From Nymphaea colorata (Eukaryota > Streptophyta > Magnoliopsida > Nymphaeales > Nymphaeaceae), in contig NC_045146.1 in assembly GCF_008831285.2 (NCBI RefSeq), positions 14,501,149-14,565,148 of the forward strand: DNA of 64,000 bases. Direction: 5' to 3'. Under the pieces are notes generated by a model. That model worked only from the letters and a program-made list of their open reading frames with translations. It was not told the origin of the DNA and did no database searches. Both the position numbers and the translations under genes were made by a program. Of this stretch, positions 24,201 through 37,000 are shown piece after piece. Each line of letters starts with the position of its first letter. Position 1 is the first letter of the stretch.

Positions 24201-27200
24201 AGAGACAATAACTAAGGGCCAATTTTTTGCTATTTTTCCGTTGGAAAGGAAAGAAAATAATTTCAAGTTGTTTTGCCGATACACAACCATTTTCTTGTGA
24301 TACAGTTGATGTAGCACAGGAAACTTTGGCCTTTTGCAAGTTTCAGTGTAAGAAGGCCTTGTAATACTCTGTAGATTCCAAGCTGACTATCAAGTAATGG
24401 TTGACCTATATCCTACTTGATGCAAACAGACTTATGTTAGTGGAAAAGTTCTCTTTGAATTTATTTAACTTTGCATCTGCTGGAAGTACTGTAGCATGCC
24501 CATACTGCAGGGCACATGCAATACTAGGCAATAGTGTTTTTCTTTACCAGAAAGTTTGTCTTTCTGTTAGAAATAGAACTACCTACTTACTTGAGAGCAT
24601 AAGGATAAAAAATTGTAGGTATAAACTATAAATTTATATATTTGAGATCCTCTTCAACAAAGGTAATCACCCCATGAACACATTAAACAAATATCAATAA
24701 GCATCTATATTCCACACACTAATATCTTGGCAAAAGATTACTCTCAATATGAATGAGAAAACTATGCGCTGAGGGACAAAACAATCCACTAGTATCTCAC
24801 ACACACTACAAAAAATAGAGGGTTTACTGATGGCTGAAAAATGTTGGTAAAACATGGCGACAAGTCGGTAAAAGTTTTACAGACGTTTGAGGCGGTCCAT
24901 ACTGAAGGAAATGTTAGTGAAAACTATTCCCGACATTCCAGTGCATGCGTCGGTGTAGAGTTCTACACTAACGCATCAAGTGTGTAGGTAAATAAAATTA
25001 TTACCGACGTCCATGGACATCGGTAATAAAACTTTTACAGACATGTGGTGGGCATCGATAAAACTTTTTATCGACATATAGATGGACGTCGGTAATATTT
25101 TTATTGACACAATTTTATGGGTCAATGAAGATTTGTTATTTTTCTTATCGATCTATATCCATGTGCATTGCATTTATACCAGACATAAATAGCTGCAGCG
25201 AAACTGAAAAAAGTGTGAAACAGAAAACTTAAATTGATTACCTCCAGTATAGAAACAACAAGAAGATAGAGAAGACATGAACCAAATAGAATAAATAACA
25301 AGAAACAACAAGAAGATAGAGTAAACATGAACCAAATAGAATAAATAATAAGAAACAACAAGAAGATAAAGAAGACACGAACCAAATAGAATAAACATGA
25401 AACAACAAGAGGATAGAGAAGACATGAACCAAAAAGAGTAAACAAGAAGATAGAGAAGACAAACCAAATAGAATAAACAACAAGAAACCCTTAAATTGAA
25501 AAGCGGGGAAGGGTTGGAAGTCTGATGGCTCTCTTAGCGGAGATTTTCTCCACCAAAAAGAAAGGTAAAAAGAGAGAGTAAAAGATACAAAATCAACAAA
25601 GACTGCATGATTAGACTTCATAATAATTCTTTAGAAAGAGCTGCTCCATATTATTTATTTACGTATAACCAAACTTAGCATTTGTAAACACATAGATTAT
25701 GTGTTTTAGATAATCTTTCTTTTTTACAAAATGTATTTTCAGCAGAATGATTGTAGGGATTCATGTTATTGCAAAAAACTCAAACATTCTGGTACTTCAA
25801 TATAACATTTAAGTGTTATGGTTGTTTCAACTTTCAAGTGCATAGATGGTTCATTGTATTTTCTTCTATAACTTATTGCTCTGTGAAACTCATGCAACAT
25901 ACATGTGCTGTATGTACTTCGCATATTTTTTATGTCAATTGATCATTATTTGTTTGCATTCTTATGTTAATGAACCTAATTTTGCATATATACGAAGTCG
26001 AGTGTTTGCACACCAGGTAGTGGATATGTTCTGCTGCATCATGTGATGGGAGAATCTGATGGTGATCGTGGCGTGTGGTCGTATGTTACTTCCCTTTTTC
26101 TTTCTTTTCTGTTGAACTGTATTTCCTAAGGTTCATGTACTCAGAGTGCCCATATGGCTACACAATCATCTTCATAGTTGCTTAAGGTTCTCAAGTACAA
26201 AAGTTTAAACAGAATTGCGATTTTGGTTGTCATTTTGCTGAATGAATTTTGTCTGTGTTTAACATTTTTTTTATGAATTGTTTTGTTATCTCCTATCATT
26301 TTATGACAAAACTTGCCAGCTTTTTTGCCCACTCATACAAATAAGTATCACAAAAAACACTTCTAATCGTAGTGGTTGGCCTTACAAGCATGGAAGGAAG
26401 GATCATGGCCTTCTCTCCTTTTCATCTAAGGCATTATGGTGGCAACACTTCGACTGGAGTGTTTATAATACAAGGGCCACATAACACCAACACGTACTTA
26501 TCAACCTTCTCCCCTGTGTTACTTGTTTGAACAAAGATGGAATCCCATGCCCTTTCTTGAACATGTAAAAACCATTTCCCATTTCAAAGATTCTCCATCA
26601 CACCCTCAAGAGACTTTGAAAGGACAACCACATCTTGCGTGGATTGGCACTCTGCCACCCCACTTCCTTTGCTTTGCATAGGGGAGATGCTCGCCTTGTG
26701 TTCTTGGCAATTATTGGCCTCTCATTTGAATGTCCTCAGAAAGAGCTGTGGTCATTCTTGTCCATCATGTGCTTTGATGATGTCCTGAAAAATTATAGTA
26801 TATGCTCTAAAAAAGCAGTTGTTATGTGAAACACTCCTGCAGCGATCATGTGGTTGGCTGACTTAGCCAATGTCTATCATCCAGTGATTTGAACCCTTAG
26901 AGCTTGTTTGCTTCATTGTCCTAGGGACACTAAGAATTGAATGTTCAGTTTCGGCCATTGTTGTAAAATTTGTTCTTGGGCTTTTAATGGCAAGGTTTTT
27001 TTTTTTGGGTATTTTTCAGCAAAATTGCCTTTCTCTAGAAAATCTCAGGAAAATTTTGGCAATTTACTTAAAGAAGAAAAGTATCCTAAAAAATAGGTAA
27101 AAATAAAATAAATGAGAAACTAATGAAAAAACAAAAGGTAACTAGATAAAATGATAGAAATAATGTTTTAATGATGATAACTAAATTAATTCAAGTTTAA

Positions 27201-30200
27201 AGTTTAATCCATCATGATATTAACATAAAAAAAAAAGAAAACGAAAAAAAGGAAAAAATGCGAAAAAAATATGACAAAACAAGTTAAATTAATTTTTACT
27301 TAAAAAAAGACATAATTTCCCATTTTTAAAATTTTTCCTTTTACAATTTTAATATTACATTTTTTTAAGAAAATGCGACATCTGTTATAATGGTTTTGGT
27401 GTTCTAAAGGATGGAATGAACAACATGGGGCAGGACTGACCATATTTGCATCACCCATAATGGGTTGTCCACATATAACAAGGCGCATCATAATTTGGAA
27501 ATGTGTTGGATCACCACAATCCGGACTCTTATTTGCATGCAGAATGCTGCATTCACAGGTCTTGTTTGCGTGTGCTTGTGGCCTGTGGGGCTCCAATGGA
27601 ACACTCTCAAGTGCTCGTTCTACCTCATGGAATGGGTTTCTAAGAATCCTGTATACTGTATCATTGGTCAGGACACCTCAGGTTGAATCCTTAGTCTCAG
27701 TGGGACCCCATACCTGAGACTCAGGCTCCATCTGTTAGCCCTTTATCAAACTTGGGCCATCAACATGCATGTGCCTCAGCTTGTGATAGCACCTTTTACA
27801 GCACAAGCCACTTTCCTTGGGAAACTTGTTTATCTAACATTAGTGACTGAAAGCTCATGCATTGTCAGGGGGTGGAGGACCCTGTTCTTTAACTTTGGTA
27901 GTGCACATTTGGTTTGTGAGATGTTTGAAATATGGCTGGTTGATAATGCTGTGTTTTGAATCAATATTGTCTTTTGGTTGGTGAGGATAAACATTCAAAC
28001 TTGAATAGTTGGTTTGGCATAAAAAAGACGTCTATAATTGAAACAGATTTGTATTTGACTGGAGCTTGTGATCTTTTACTTCCATTTTCTATTAACAGAG
28101 CCCTGTGGTTATCATTTTCCTTTCAGTCTTCACATTGTTTTTTGCTCTTTCAAAACTAGCTGCAACAAGGTCCCAAAATTTAATACCTTAGTATGAAATA
28201 GGAGAAAGTGTGCAACTTGAAAAGGTAAACAAAGATGAAAATTTAACTGCTTGTCCGGAACCATGTTAGGCAGTTGCTTTTCGCATCAAACCTACTTTAG
28301 AGAAACTTGTCCAAATTAAACTAGGTTGTCAATGTGGTTTTAGCATTACACAAACGGGTTATAGTGGTGGATTTAGATCAGTGGCTAGTTCCACCTTAAC
28401 TTGCCTTTAAAGATCTTCACTATTTTTCCTTTTGTTGTAAATTTTGCTTTGTTTGGGCTGTGATCTTGTTTGCATTTGTTTAATTGGTTTTCTAGTCCCC
28501 TCATTTACAGTACTATCTTATCTAGATTCTTTCCTTGAGAGGATGTGATCCCGTGGAAAACCAAACATATCTTGTTGTGCTGCTAGTTGATACCTTAGCT
28601 CATTATCCAGGGAAAAAGCTATCTGGAATTTTTGTCATATGCATTTTGTTTCATCAGTTCTATAAACACTAGATCGAGATACCTTTGCATCCGGGCATGA
28701 GGGAAGTGAACTCAATGTCTAGGTATGTTGAAGGCGGGATGGGTTCGATATCAATGGCCATAGGACGTGCGGCATGTGAAGCAGGGGCTCACATAGTAAC
28801 TAATGCAGAGGTATGCACAGACCTTTTTTGCATCCATATTTTCTTGAAACCTAGCAGGATAAACATTTGAAAGGCTGCCTGCACCATGTTCTTTTAGATC
28901 ATCACACCCACAGCTGCACATATATGACATAGCTCATGGGATGTCCTAGGTCAGTTAATCAGAAAAAAGAAAAAAGAAGGAAAAAAGTGCTATGTAGTGG
29001 ATGATCTGCCAGTGTTGTCCTAATGTTCCGCACAGAAATTTGAATCACATAAAGGTTCCATTTTTGCTTAAGGTTTAAAATTTTGAAAATGAAGTTTGAG
29101 TAGCTGATCACAACAATGCAAAAGAACGAGGTTCCTGGGAATATCTTTAAAGCTGTTATATGGAAAGGAAAATTGACGTTGGCCACTATTTTAATCTTTC
29201 ATATTAGAAGTGCTCAAAATAATTCATATGCAAATGGAAAATTTTAGATAGATAATTTAGCTGCAAATTTATGATTTGTTAGAAGTTAGAACATCAAAAT
29301 GATCACCTTTTTCTTCATTATTTTGCTGTCTGTTTTTCTTCCAATAGTCATGACCATGCATCTTCCCTTTCTTATCTAGGTTGGAAAATTGTCCATAGAT
29401 GAGAACTCTGGGAGAGTAAATGGCGTAAGTTATATATGTTCACATTTTTATAAATGCATATTATCTTAAGCAATTTTATTTTTCAGTTGGTTTACATGGA
29501 CTTTGATTATCATCTAAAATACTGTGGAATTTTGTCTAGGTTATCTTGGCGGATGGTTCACATGTTCACACATCATCTGTTTTGTCTAATGCCACTCCAC
29601 ATGTCACATTTATGGTATATTTATGAACTGTGTCTAGAGATTGCAAACCTCTCGGATCTGAGGTGGCTAAATACACTGGAAGTCAGGTCAGAGTGGGATC
29701 TGGCATGCTAAAATGATGCAACTGCCACATCTGACCCATTTGCAACACTCTGTGTCTCATGTCTCAATGTTTCTTTTAGTATTTTTTTTGCTTTTTTTCT
29801 TGACAATGTCAGATGAGAAACATATTTTTCATGCAGAAACTGGTGCCTGAGGGTATTCTTCCTGAAGAATTTGTACATGGTATCAACAGTATTGATTACA
29901 GCTCCGTAAGATTCCTAAACTATTTGTCTTGTATACATATTTTTTTTTTCTCTTTCAGTCGCATCTTATGTTCCTTTTGATGATGTCATCATGTCAGTTG
30001 TCCGTGAAAAGGGAGAAGTTATTCAGTGAAGAGAAACTTGCTTCGTTAATTCATAAGAATGACAACAGCGATAGATTGGGTCAGCTCCTTTTCTGTAAAG
30101 AGAAATTTGAGTAATGATCAAACTGGCCCTAAAGATAAGTTGCTATAAAAGGACCAAAGTAGAATAAAACAACCCTATTTTACACCATAAAATACAACAA

Positions 30201-33200
30201 TTATATTTTACGGTATGCATATTTCTCAACATCAGTTCCCTTTCTCTAGGTATCTGGTTCTTAACATCCAAACTTTCTGTCCTAATTTCACTTGGCAGAT
30301 TTTGTTGCCATGCTATCTTTCTCTCTCTCTCTCTCTCACAGACAGAGTATTAGTGCCGCTTGTTAAGTTATAATGAAAAACCTTGCAAGTTGCAACCATA
30401 TTCCTATATTAGCCACAGCCTTGGGCCATAAGGAGTCCATGTAGTGTTTTTGGTTTGTCTTGTTTAACTGTAAGTTGACATGGCAAGCAGGGTACTACTA
30501 AAATAAACGTAGCACTGGATAAACTTCCTCAATTTCGCTCCTGCAGCACAAGCTTGCTCGAGGTTGGACCTCAACATGTTGGTACCATACACATAGCTTC
30601 TGAAAGGTGATTGTATGTTCTTGTTGATCTCATTTAAGATGTCTTACACCTTCAGGTGTTCATAACTTAATTTCTATTTCATATTCTTTTAACTATAATT
30701 CTGGAATCTTATTGCCCATCATATTTTCCTAATACTAGCCTTGGAGGTCCATTTGGCAAACTATACCATGGATCTGCATCATTAACTTCTAAAGAAAATG
30801 CACTTTGTGGTTTCATGTGAAGAAGTACGAACCGGTCAAAAAAAATCCAGTTTGGCCATGTTCAATGATGGTTATCACTTATCACTAATCAGATTTCAAC
30901 ATATTAGTTAGATGGTTGACTTATAGAAGTTAAAGAGGGCTTATAACTTACAAAATTGATTTTTCATATGAAATTTATGCATTGCGAGAGTTAATAGAAG
31001 TTTTTTTTTTAATATTTTTGCCTCAATTGAGTGCTCTGTAGTGTATAGCACTTTTATTATAGTCCTCATTCACTAGTTTTATGCAAGTCCTTGTGCAATG
31101 CAAGCCTCTTCGTGGAGATTTTGTGGCAAGTGGCAAGTGGCAAGAACACCGCAGTCAGTAATATTGTGTCAACAAATCCTCAACAAGGGTTTCCTTTTAA
31201 TTTTTGCATTCTTGTGAAATGCGCAAAATTTTAAATTTGATAAATATAAAGAATGGACCGAAATGCTATGACATAACAAGTTGAAAAAAAAACAATCATA
31301 GAAGTCCATTTCAAACAGAGAAAACATCAGAAAGCGTTTACTTAAGTAAACTATAATTGTTTTAGCTTGAGAGTATGATACTACCCCAATAATATCACAA
31401 TCTTATTATGACACATAAATTAGCGATATTTTGTATATGTTCTCTACTCACTGATATTATTCCCTGGCTAAAAATAACATCAGAACATTTTTTCAAGATA
31501 CCATAAATATTGATGAGGTGATTATGATTTGTCAACATTGTTTTATGTACTCGACCAGAAATTGTTAAGGTAACTTAGTCCTTTTGATGCCATTCTGTGG
31601 ATGAACATAGAGACTGTCATTTAATTCCTGGAACTGATCCATATCTGACTGGATTGACTATTCATTGATAACATTTTTTGTTTTTGCGGCTTATCATTTT
31701 ACTCAAATGTGCATGTTTATCATTCTTATTCTTCTGGACTTGTGATGTAGTTCTGAATTCACCCATATCAACCAAATGTGGTTGAACCTGCTTTCCTTTT
31801 TTGGTGTCATGCATCAGTATGGAGGATATTGATAGAGCTCACAGAGATGCTTTGAACGGTTTACCATCACAGCGACCTCTTATTGAAATGACTATTCCTT
31901 CTGTACTGGACAAAACTATATCTCCACCTGGTACAGAAATATGCTTATTCTGTTATTTCAAGTGCACAATCTAACTTATTTTGGATTGTGTATTCTGTTC
32001 TTGTTTTTAATGTTTGAATCTCTGTACAGCATGAGATAGTTTCCCTGCCTTTGTTATTAAAGCTTTACTTGGTAATAGTATTTTCAGGTAAACATCTGGT
32101 AAAGATGCTGATAATGCTATTATCAAGATCTGCACGTAATTTGTGCTTTTCAGATACCTGTTTTATAAATCTAACCTGCATCTCTTTTACTGCAATACTT
32201 ATGGCATGTCATTTACTTGCTAAATATAATTGCTATTTTCTCTGCTAACTTTTTTTTATATGTTGCTGTCGTAGAGAATGTGCAACTGCATCTGATGTCT
32301 CTGGCTTGATTAATGTAAGATTGTGCAAACTGTGTTAAAACCTTTACGTAGGTATATTACTTCATATACCTTTGTGGAAAGTTGCAAAAATAAGCATATT
32401 TTTATTACATAAAAATAAATGTGTTGTACAAAATTTGAAAAATATGCACCAATAGGTTCAAAAGACCTTATGTATATCAACAACGTCTTCAAGTCAAGAA
32501 ATAGGACGACACATAAGTTTGTTCACTTGCAGTAATGCAAAGTGCACTGGGGCACTAGAGTGAAAAAAAGAAATTACTTTACTGAAAATGCTTTAGAAAA
32601 GCATACATTTTGAGTGGGTAGCAGACTGGCTTTATCTACACCTTAAAAAAGAAGAGTACCAATTGAGATAGTCCCAATGGCTAGAGCAATAACTGTTGAG
32701 ACTAGCCAAAGTCCAGTCCTAAGATCATATTATTATGACTATAGAAAATAAAGCTAAAAGCTATAGAAAACAAACAGCAAATAAATACAGTACTGACACT
32801 CTGACACATATATATATGAGAAGTGAGGGTCACACAACGCCCTCACTTCTTGTGTGGTATGATCCACACATGCCATCTGATATCCGATCTTAATTATTGG
32901 ACCGCTCGTTTTAAAAGAAAAAATTAAAAAAGAAAAAACATGATGGCATGGGAGGCAATGGTTCGCCTCCGCTGACACTGTCAGTGTGCATCATAGTGGG
33001 AAGGCTTCATGGACTTTGATAAGTGCTTTTACTTTCTTCATGGACTATACATGAGTTTAAGCAAGGACACATGTGGACTTGATATTGAGCAACTAAGAGA
33101 ACAGCTCCGTTCATCAATTGTTTGTCTTCTAAAGTTTTTCTCATCAACTTGATATCAAGGAGACAAGGCATGGCATGAAGAGTTCAAATGAGTGTTTTTT

Positions 33201-36200
33201 GCGGGTTCACTTTTTTTCTTTGTCCAAAGGAATAAATGTTGAGAGATGAGAGCATTTTGTGGTGTAGGAACAGAGAACATGTCAATATTTACAGGCCATC
33301 TAATTCCTTAGATTTCATGATCAAGCGAGAGGTGATTGCTACCAGAATTATGATGAAGAGCATTTGCCATTTTCTCCTGAAACGAAACCTTTCAAGCTCA
33401 TGCATCAAAGTTTGAGAATAAGAATGGCAGCCTCCTCTAAGCATAAACGAGGGTAAACAAACGGGGACTAATATTAAGTTATTAACTGAACTGTTAGCTG
33501 CACTGCTACTCTATCAATAGGATAGGCCGGGTGACTAGATATTCTACTCCTAGTGTTGTAATGTAGGCATTTCGACTTTGAATCATGCTTTTCCACGCAT
33601 AAATTAATTTACTTATTATGTTTCCATGAAATATTTTTTCTGCAAGGAAATTGTCATTCATTTCCACTGACAGTGGAAAACACAAAAGGGAACTGCAGGA
33701 TAATGTCAAGCAGGAAGATCACCTAGCATTTTTTCCTCATTATTTTTGCAAATATTTTTCAATTACACCTTCCTGATACAAAAGTAAATCTTTCTCTCAA
33801 TTGAAGAAATCCCTATTTTCCATATAATGATACTTTCAAATGATACTTATGAAACTATTAGTATCTGAGCATGCTGTCATGAAGATAGTACTTTCATCAC
33901 AAATATAATTTAATCACATCATGGACTCTTAATATATCAGACTCAAAAAGCGCAATGAGAATATCTGACAACTATGGTTTGCTGACTGTGCTTTATAACA
34001 AGGTAAAACTGCTTCATGCAGCATAGAAATTTTGTTTTAAATTTCCATTTAAATATTTGCTTTTTCTCCAAAAAATTTGTTTATTTTACAATTGGTTGTG
34101 GAGATATTGAAATGAGAAATGCGTACACTCCATATAAATTAATTTGAAGGAAGAACGGCATAGTATCCCTGTGCTTCATGTTGTTTGAGTACATGGTTTC
34201 TGTTTCTAGGTAAGCATGTTGTCAACTTGTTCATCCAATACACCCCTTACAAACCAACCGATGGTTGCTGGCAGGATTTATCATTCAGGGTACTTACTTT
34301 TGTTTCTATTCTTTGTTATCTTTGCTTTAGATGAACTACTGATTGTAATACCTGTTCTATGTATTGTAATTTTAAGCCGAACCAAATATAGCAAGAATTT
34401 TCATGAAAGTAGTTGACAACAATTTCAGAAGCCTCGGTTGTGTTAGATCCTTTTCTATTGCTAACAAGCTTAGTTGTGCATTCATGTTGTGATGTCAAGA
34501 TTTTGCGCCTTTACTATGTTTCAGTTGATGTGCTCATTTTTCGATCTGTGAAGAATATGGACAGACTTGTTTTCTTGCTTCAGGGACCCAGCAACTATTC
34601 AAGTTCACATGCTTTAGTTCATTTCTCTTGCTTACAAGATTTATCCAAGGAAAATCAGTCCATGCTTGGCCTTTGAAATGTCATAAGGTTTCATTTCAGT
34701 GTCTTGTGCTAATGAACCACGGACTGAATAGTCATATCTTGAAGATTTTGATAAATCTTGAGGGACTTATATATCCATGTTAAGTTCCACCAAGTCTATC
34801 AACTTTCCTGGTTTATGACCTCTGAGAGTGCAAATTGAAGTTGGCTGGATGATCAGTTGGGCCATTGGACCTGGGGGCCTCTTTTAGTCTTGTGGACTTG
34901 AAATGGACCAAAACCCCTAATTAGAAGGAAGAAGGGGAGATTCTACAAGAATTTGGGAGACCCTCTCCTCATTTAGATGACTTAGGGACTATGTCTTGTA
35001 TAGATGCATCAACGTGATGTTAAGAAAGCTATCTGGTTAAGCTACGTGTTGTTCTTTGTTTTTATTCTTTTGAAGTAAGACATGTCTTCATTGTCTTCCT
35101 GTCTGAGCATGTGCCATTAGTCAGAAAGAGGGAGGGAGAGGGGGTGTTGGTGGGGAGGTTGGGGGAGGACGCAGGGTCCTTCTCCTTTTGTGTTCATGCA
35201 TGTGTGCATGCACGTGCTTGTGCTTATGAATACCCCTGATTGTTTACTAGATAAGACTAGTGCCTGTTATCATAATCCTTTTTCAGCTTAAGCTTTTCCT
35301 TGTATAAATCAATGTTTATTGTGCAGCAATTTGTGACTTATAAGATGTTACTTTTGTAGGAATCGTTTGCTCAAAGGTGTTTCTCTTTAATTGATGAATA
35401 TGCCCCTGGATTCAGTTCATCAATCATTGGTTATGATATGTTGGCACCACCTGATCTTGAAAAGCAATTTTATTTGACAGGTACTTGCCAGAGAATATAA
35501 ATTTATGTATTGATCTCAAGGTTCTGGTCAATTTTTTACTTGGTACCATACAAACTTTCTCGTCCATGTTTAGTCAAGATACTTTTGATCCAAAGCTAGT
35601 GATACTCATCATTTGTTTACTAGAGAATGCGAAGATTGGTACTCACTCAAATATCTTCTAGCTGTTATTTCATGTCACATTCAGATTATGTTAAAGTGAC
35701 AAGATTGTCAACTCAAGTCAAGTTATTAACTCTCTGGGCGTATTATTAGCTTCACAAAGTAGCAACCAAAAAACCTGTATGAGAGCACTTGGGAATAGTC
35801 ATATATGGAAGATATTTGGATTTCTTTCACGGTTTAAATACCCATGCATCTTACTACCACGTCTTGGTTTATACCCTTTCTCGTGTGTGAATTAATGCCA
35901 GCTACGAGGCAGGTGGGAATCCACCGTATACCAGGTACTGGGATCAGTTTGAGTCAACTCATTATAATTGGTATTAAAGCCAAGCTTCACACTGGGACTT
36001 TGGGGTCCTATGTGTGTGGATGCATGTACTTGAAGCCTTTAAGGTAACGCCCCATATGCATGAGAGGACAATAGGTTTATATGATAATTCTGAAAAATCT
36101 TCCCTTGAGATTTCAAAAATCTTAGACATTGGACTATTCTCAAGTCTTATTGCTCAAATGAAGCGTTACATAGTTTATCCAGTTTGGACAATTAAGGGCC

Positions 36201-36598
36201 AAGATATTCCATGCATTTTTTAATTTCTAATATACTGTTTCATGACTTGAAAGATGGAATTGCTTTCTTTTCTTGTTTATGGATGAAAAGGTTAATTTTG
36301 GCAGGAGGTAACATCTTTCATGGTGCAATGACCTTGGATTCTCTGTTCCTTTTGAGGCCTATCAAAGGATGGTAAACTTGTTACCCTTGAACCATCCTAG
36401 TCAAGCTTGGGAAACATTAACTTTTTATTTTTAACAATTCTGGAATACAACTACAGGTCTAACTATAGATCACCTGTGCGAGGGCTTTATTTGTGTGGAA
36501 GTGGAGCACACCCAGGAGGTGGGGTAATGGGTGCACCTGGTCGTAATGCTGCACATTGTGTTCTTCAAGATATGAAACGGTCACTAGGGTCTTCCTAA
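18201..36598 (+). CDS. PYROXD2: PYROXD2-like FAD-dependent oxidoreductase, probably mitochondrial
   Basis: Member of the pyridine nucleotide-disulfide oxidoreductase domain 2 / phytoene desaturase-like flavoprotein family (Arabidopsis At5g49555, human PYROXD2); the substrate is unknown. Seventeen phase-consistent exons: 18201-18316, 18382-18582, 19115-19276, 22076-22255, 22400-22457, 24027-24077, 25998-26080, 28723-28810, 29380-29424, 29540-29614, 29837-29905, 30491-30606, 31818-31930, 34210-34289, 35360-35480, 36305-36371 and 36457-36598. They encode 588 residues; human PYROXD2 is 581. The start at 18201 ([18 protein letters not shown]) looks like a mitochondrial presequence and needs a 65-nt intron (18317-18381). 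An open frame from 18098 reads through that intron but gives an unlikely N-terminus. FAD motif [20 protein letters not shown] lies at about 44-63, [20 protein letters not shown] after it, and [20 protein letters not shown] near the C-terminus. The enzyme family is certain; the reaction is not known. Confidence 0.94.
19517..20245. repeat. Imperfect direct repeats about 660 bp apart in intron 3, with a T16-G15 junction between them
   Basis: Segments 19517-19582 and 20176-20245 share a pattern with gatgtgggtca followed by a degenerate block and ttatYcattcac. Between them lie an ordinary AT-mixed stretch, a GA-rich run (20010-20070) and a T run (20075-20090) running straight into a G run (20091-20105). 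The arrangement could be an old insertion flanked by related ends. Confidence 0.5.
20431..21185. mobile_element. TRIM-like LTR element with three LTRs (LTR-internal-LTR-internal-LTR)
   Basis: Three related blocks of about 190-200 bp lie at 20431-20630, 20706-20904 and 20996-21185. The first starts TGTAACACC, the second TATAACACC and the third TCTAACACT. They end GTTGTTATA, GTTGTTATA and GTTGTTACA. Blocks 1 and 2 are followed by a degraded and a better methionine-tRNA primer-binding site (GTATGAAAACC, then CGGTATCAAAGCC; plant consensus TGGTATCAGAGC). Each of the two internal segments is only about 75-90 bp and ends in a purine-rich tract (gggtggggggaggggtgga in the second). The flanks read ttgtc and atgtc, a possible degraded 5-bp target-site duplication. 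No coding capacity. It sits in intron 3 of the PYROXD2-like gene. TRIM identity is inferred from structure. Confidence 0.7.
24804..25115 (+). mobile_element. One end of a CACTA-type DNA transposon
   Basis: The segment begins CACTACAAAAAATAGAGGG, the usual terminus of plant CACTA (En/Spm) elements. It continues with many short subterminal motifs in both orientations (accgacgtcc, gacatcggtaa, gacgtcggtaa, cgacatatagatgg), as such elements do. A matching opposite end (TTTTTTGTAGTG) was not found in the next kilobase, so this is probably a truncated copy in intron 6 of the PYROXD2-like gene. The right limit is approximate. Confidence 0.65.
25252..25490. repeat. Minisatellite, unit about 50 bp
   Basis: Five or so consecutive copies of a unit containing gaaacaacaagaagatagag and gaaccaaatagaataaa start near 25252, 25302, 25352 and 25399. 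The later copies are shortened. Because unit length varies around 50, long open frames appear on the minus strand in several frames as repetitive Leu/Phe/Ser peptides; these are not genes. It lies directly after the CACTA end in intron 6. Confidence 0.85.
32819..32850. repeat. Perfect 11-bp inverted repeat (hairpin)
   Basis: AGAAGTGAGGG, a 10-nt spacer, then CCCTCACTTCT: a perfect stem in intron 13 of the PYROXD2-like gene, beside a short (AT)n tract. It may be the core of a small inverted-repeat element or a chance palindrome. Confidence 0.8.
35888..36230. mobile_element. Possible second TRIM/LTR fragment in intron 15
   Basis: A methionine-tRNA primer-binding-like site, TTGGTATTAAAGCC, lies at about 35969-35982. 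It is followed by a short segment with ggactttggggtcc and then GTAACGCCCC near 36041, which resembles the start of an LTR of the TGTAACACCCC type. The same order (LTR end, primer site, ggtctc-like text, new LTR start) occurs in the element at 20431-21185. Limits are approximate and no full LTR pair was verified. Confidence 0.4.
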
Positions 36599-37000
36599 CA
36601 AGGCTGGATGGAGTTTTGAACATTTTACTACCTGTGTCAGTGTTACACTTTTCGTTTTCTTCTTCACTTTGCAATGGGCAGACCAGATAACAATAAGCTC
36701 TTTATGTGTGACGCAGTCTGTTAGTAAACTTCATGTTCTTTCTCCTGTTGCTTGAATATTGTCTGCATCATTGGAAAATAAATGGCTATATATGTATGTG
36801 CTGGATTGAGGATAACTTGTTCACTGTAGCTGCCTTCTGATACATGCAGCAAAATTACTCTGGGTAAAGCTTTGCGTTTTTCTTTTTAACTGCATTGTAT
36901 TGGATATTAATTCTACCAATTATGTCATAAGCACTTGCTAAATTTGATCAAGCATTCAACACATTGATATAACGATGTGAAGCATGACATGATACGATCC
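36599..37000 (+). other. 3' UTR of the PYROXD2-like gene with poly(A) signal
   Basis: Sequence directly after the TAA stop. A canonical AATAAA lies at 36777-36782, 179 bp after the stop, a typical distance for a plant poly(A) signal. The exact cleavage site is not visible. Confidence 0.6.

Noticed and set aside
25122-25621. Long minus-strand open frames rich in Leu, Phe and Ser
   Set aside because: They are translations of the 50-bp minisatellite; the same repeating peptide appears in several frames and has no start context or family.
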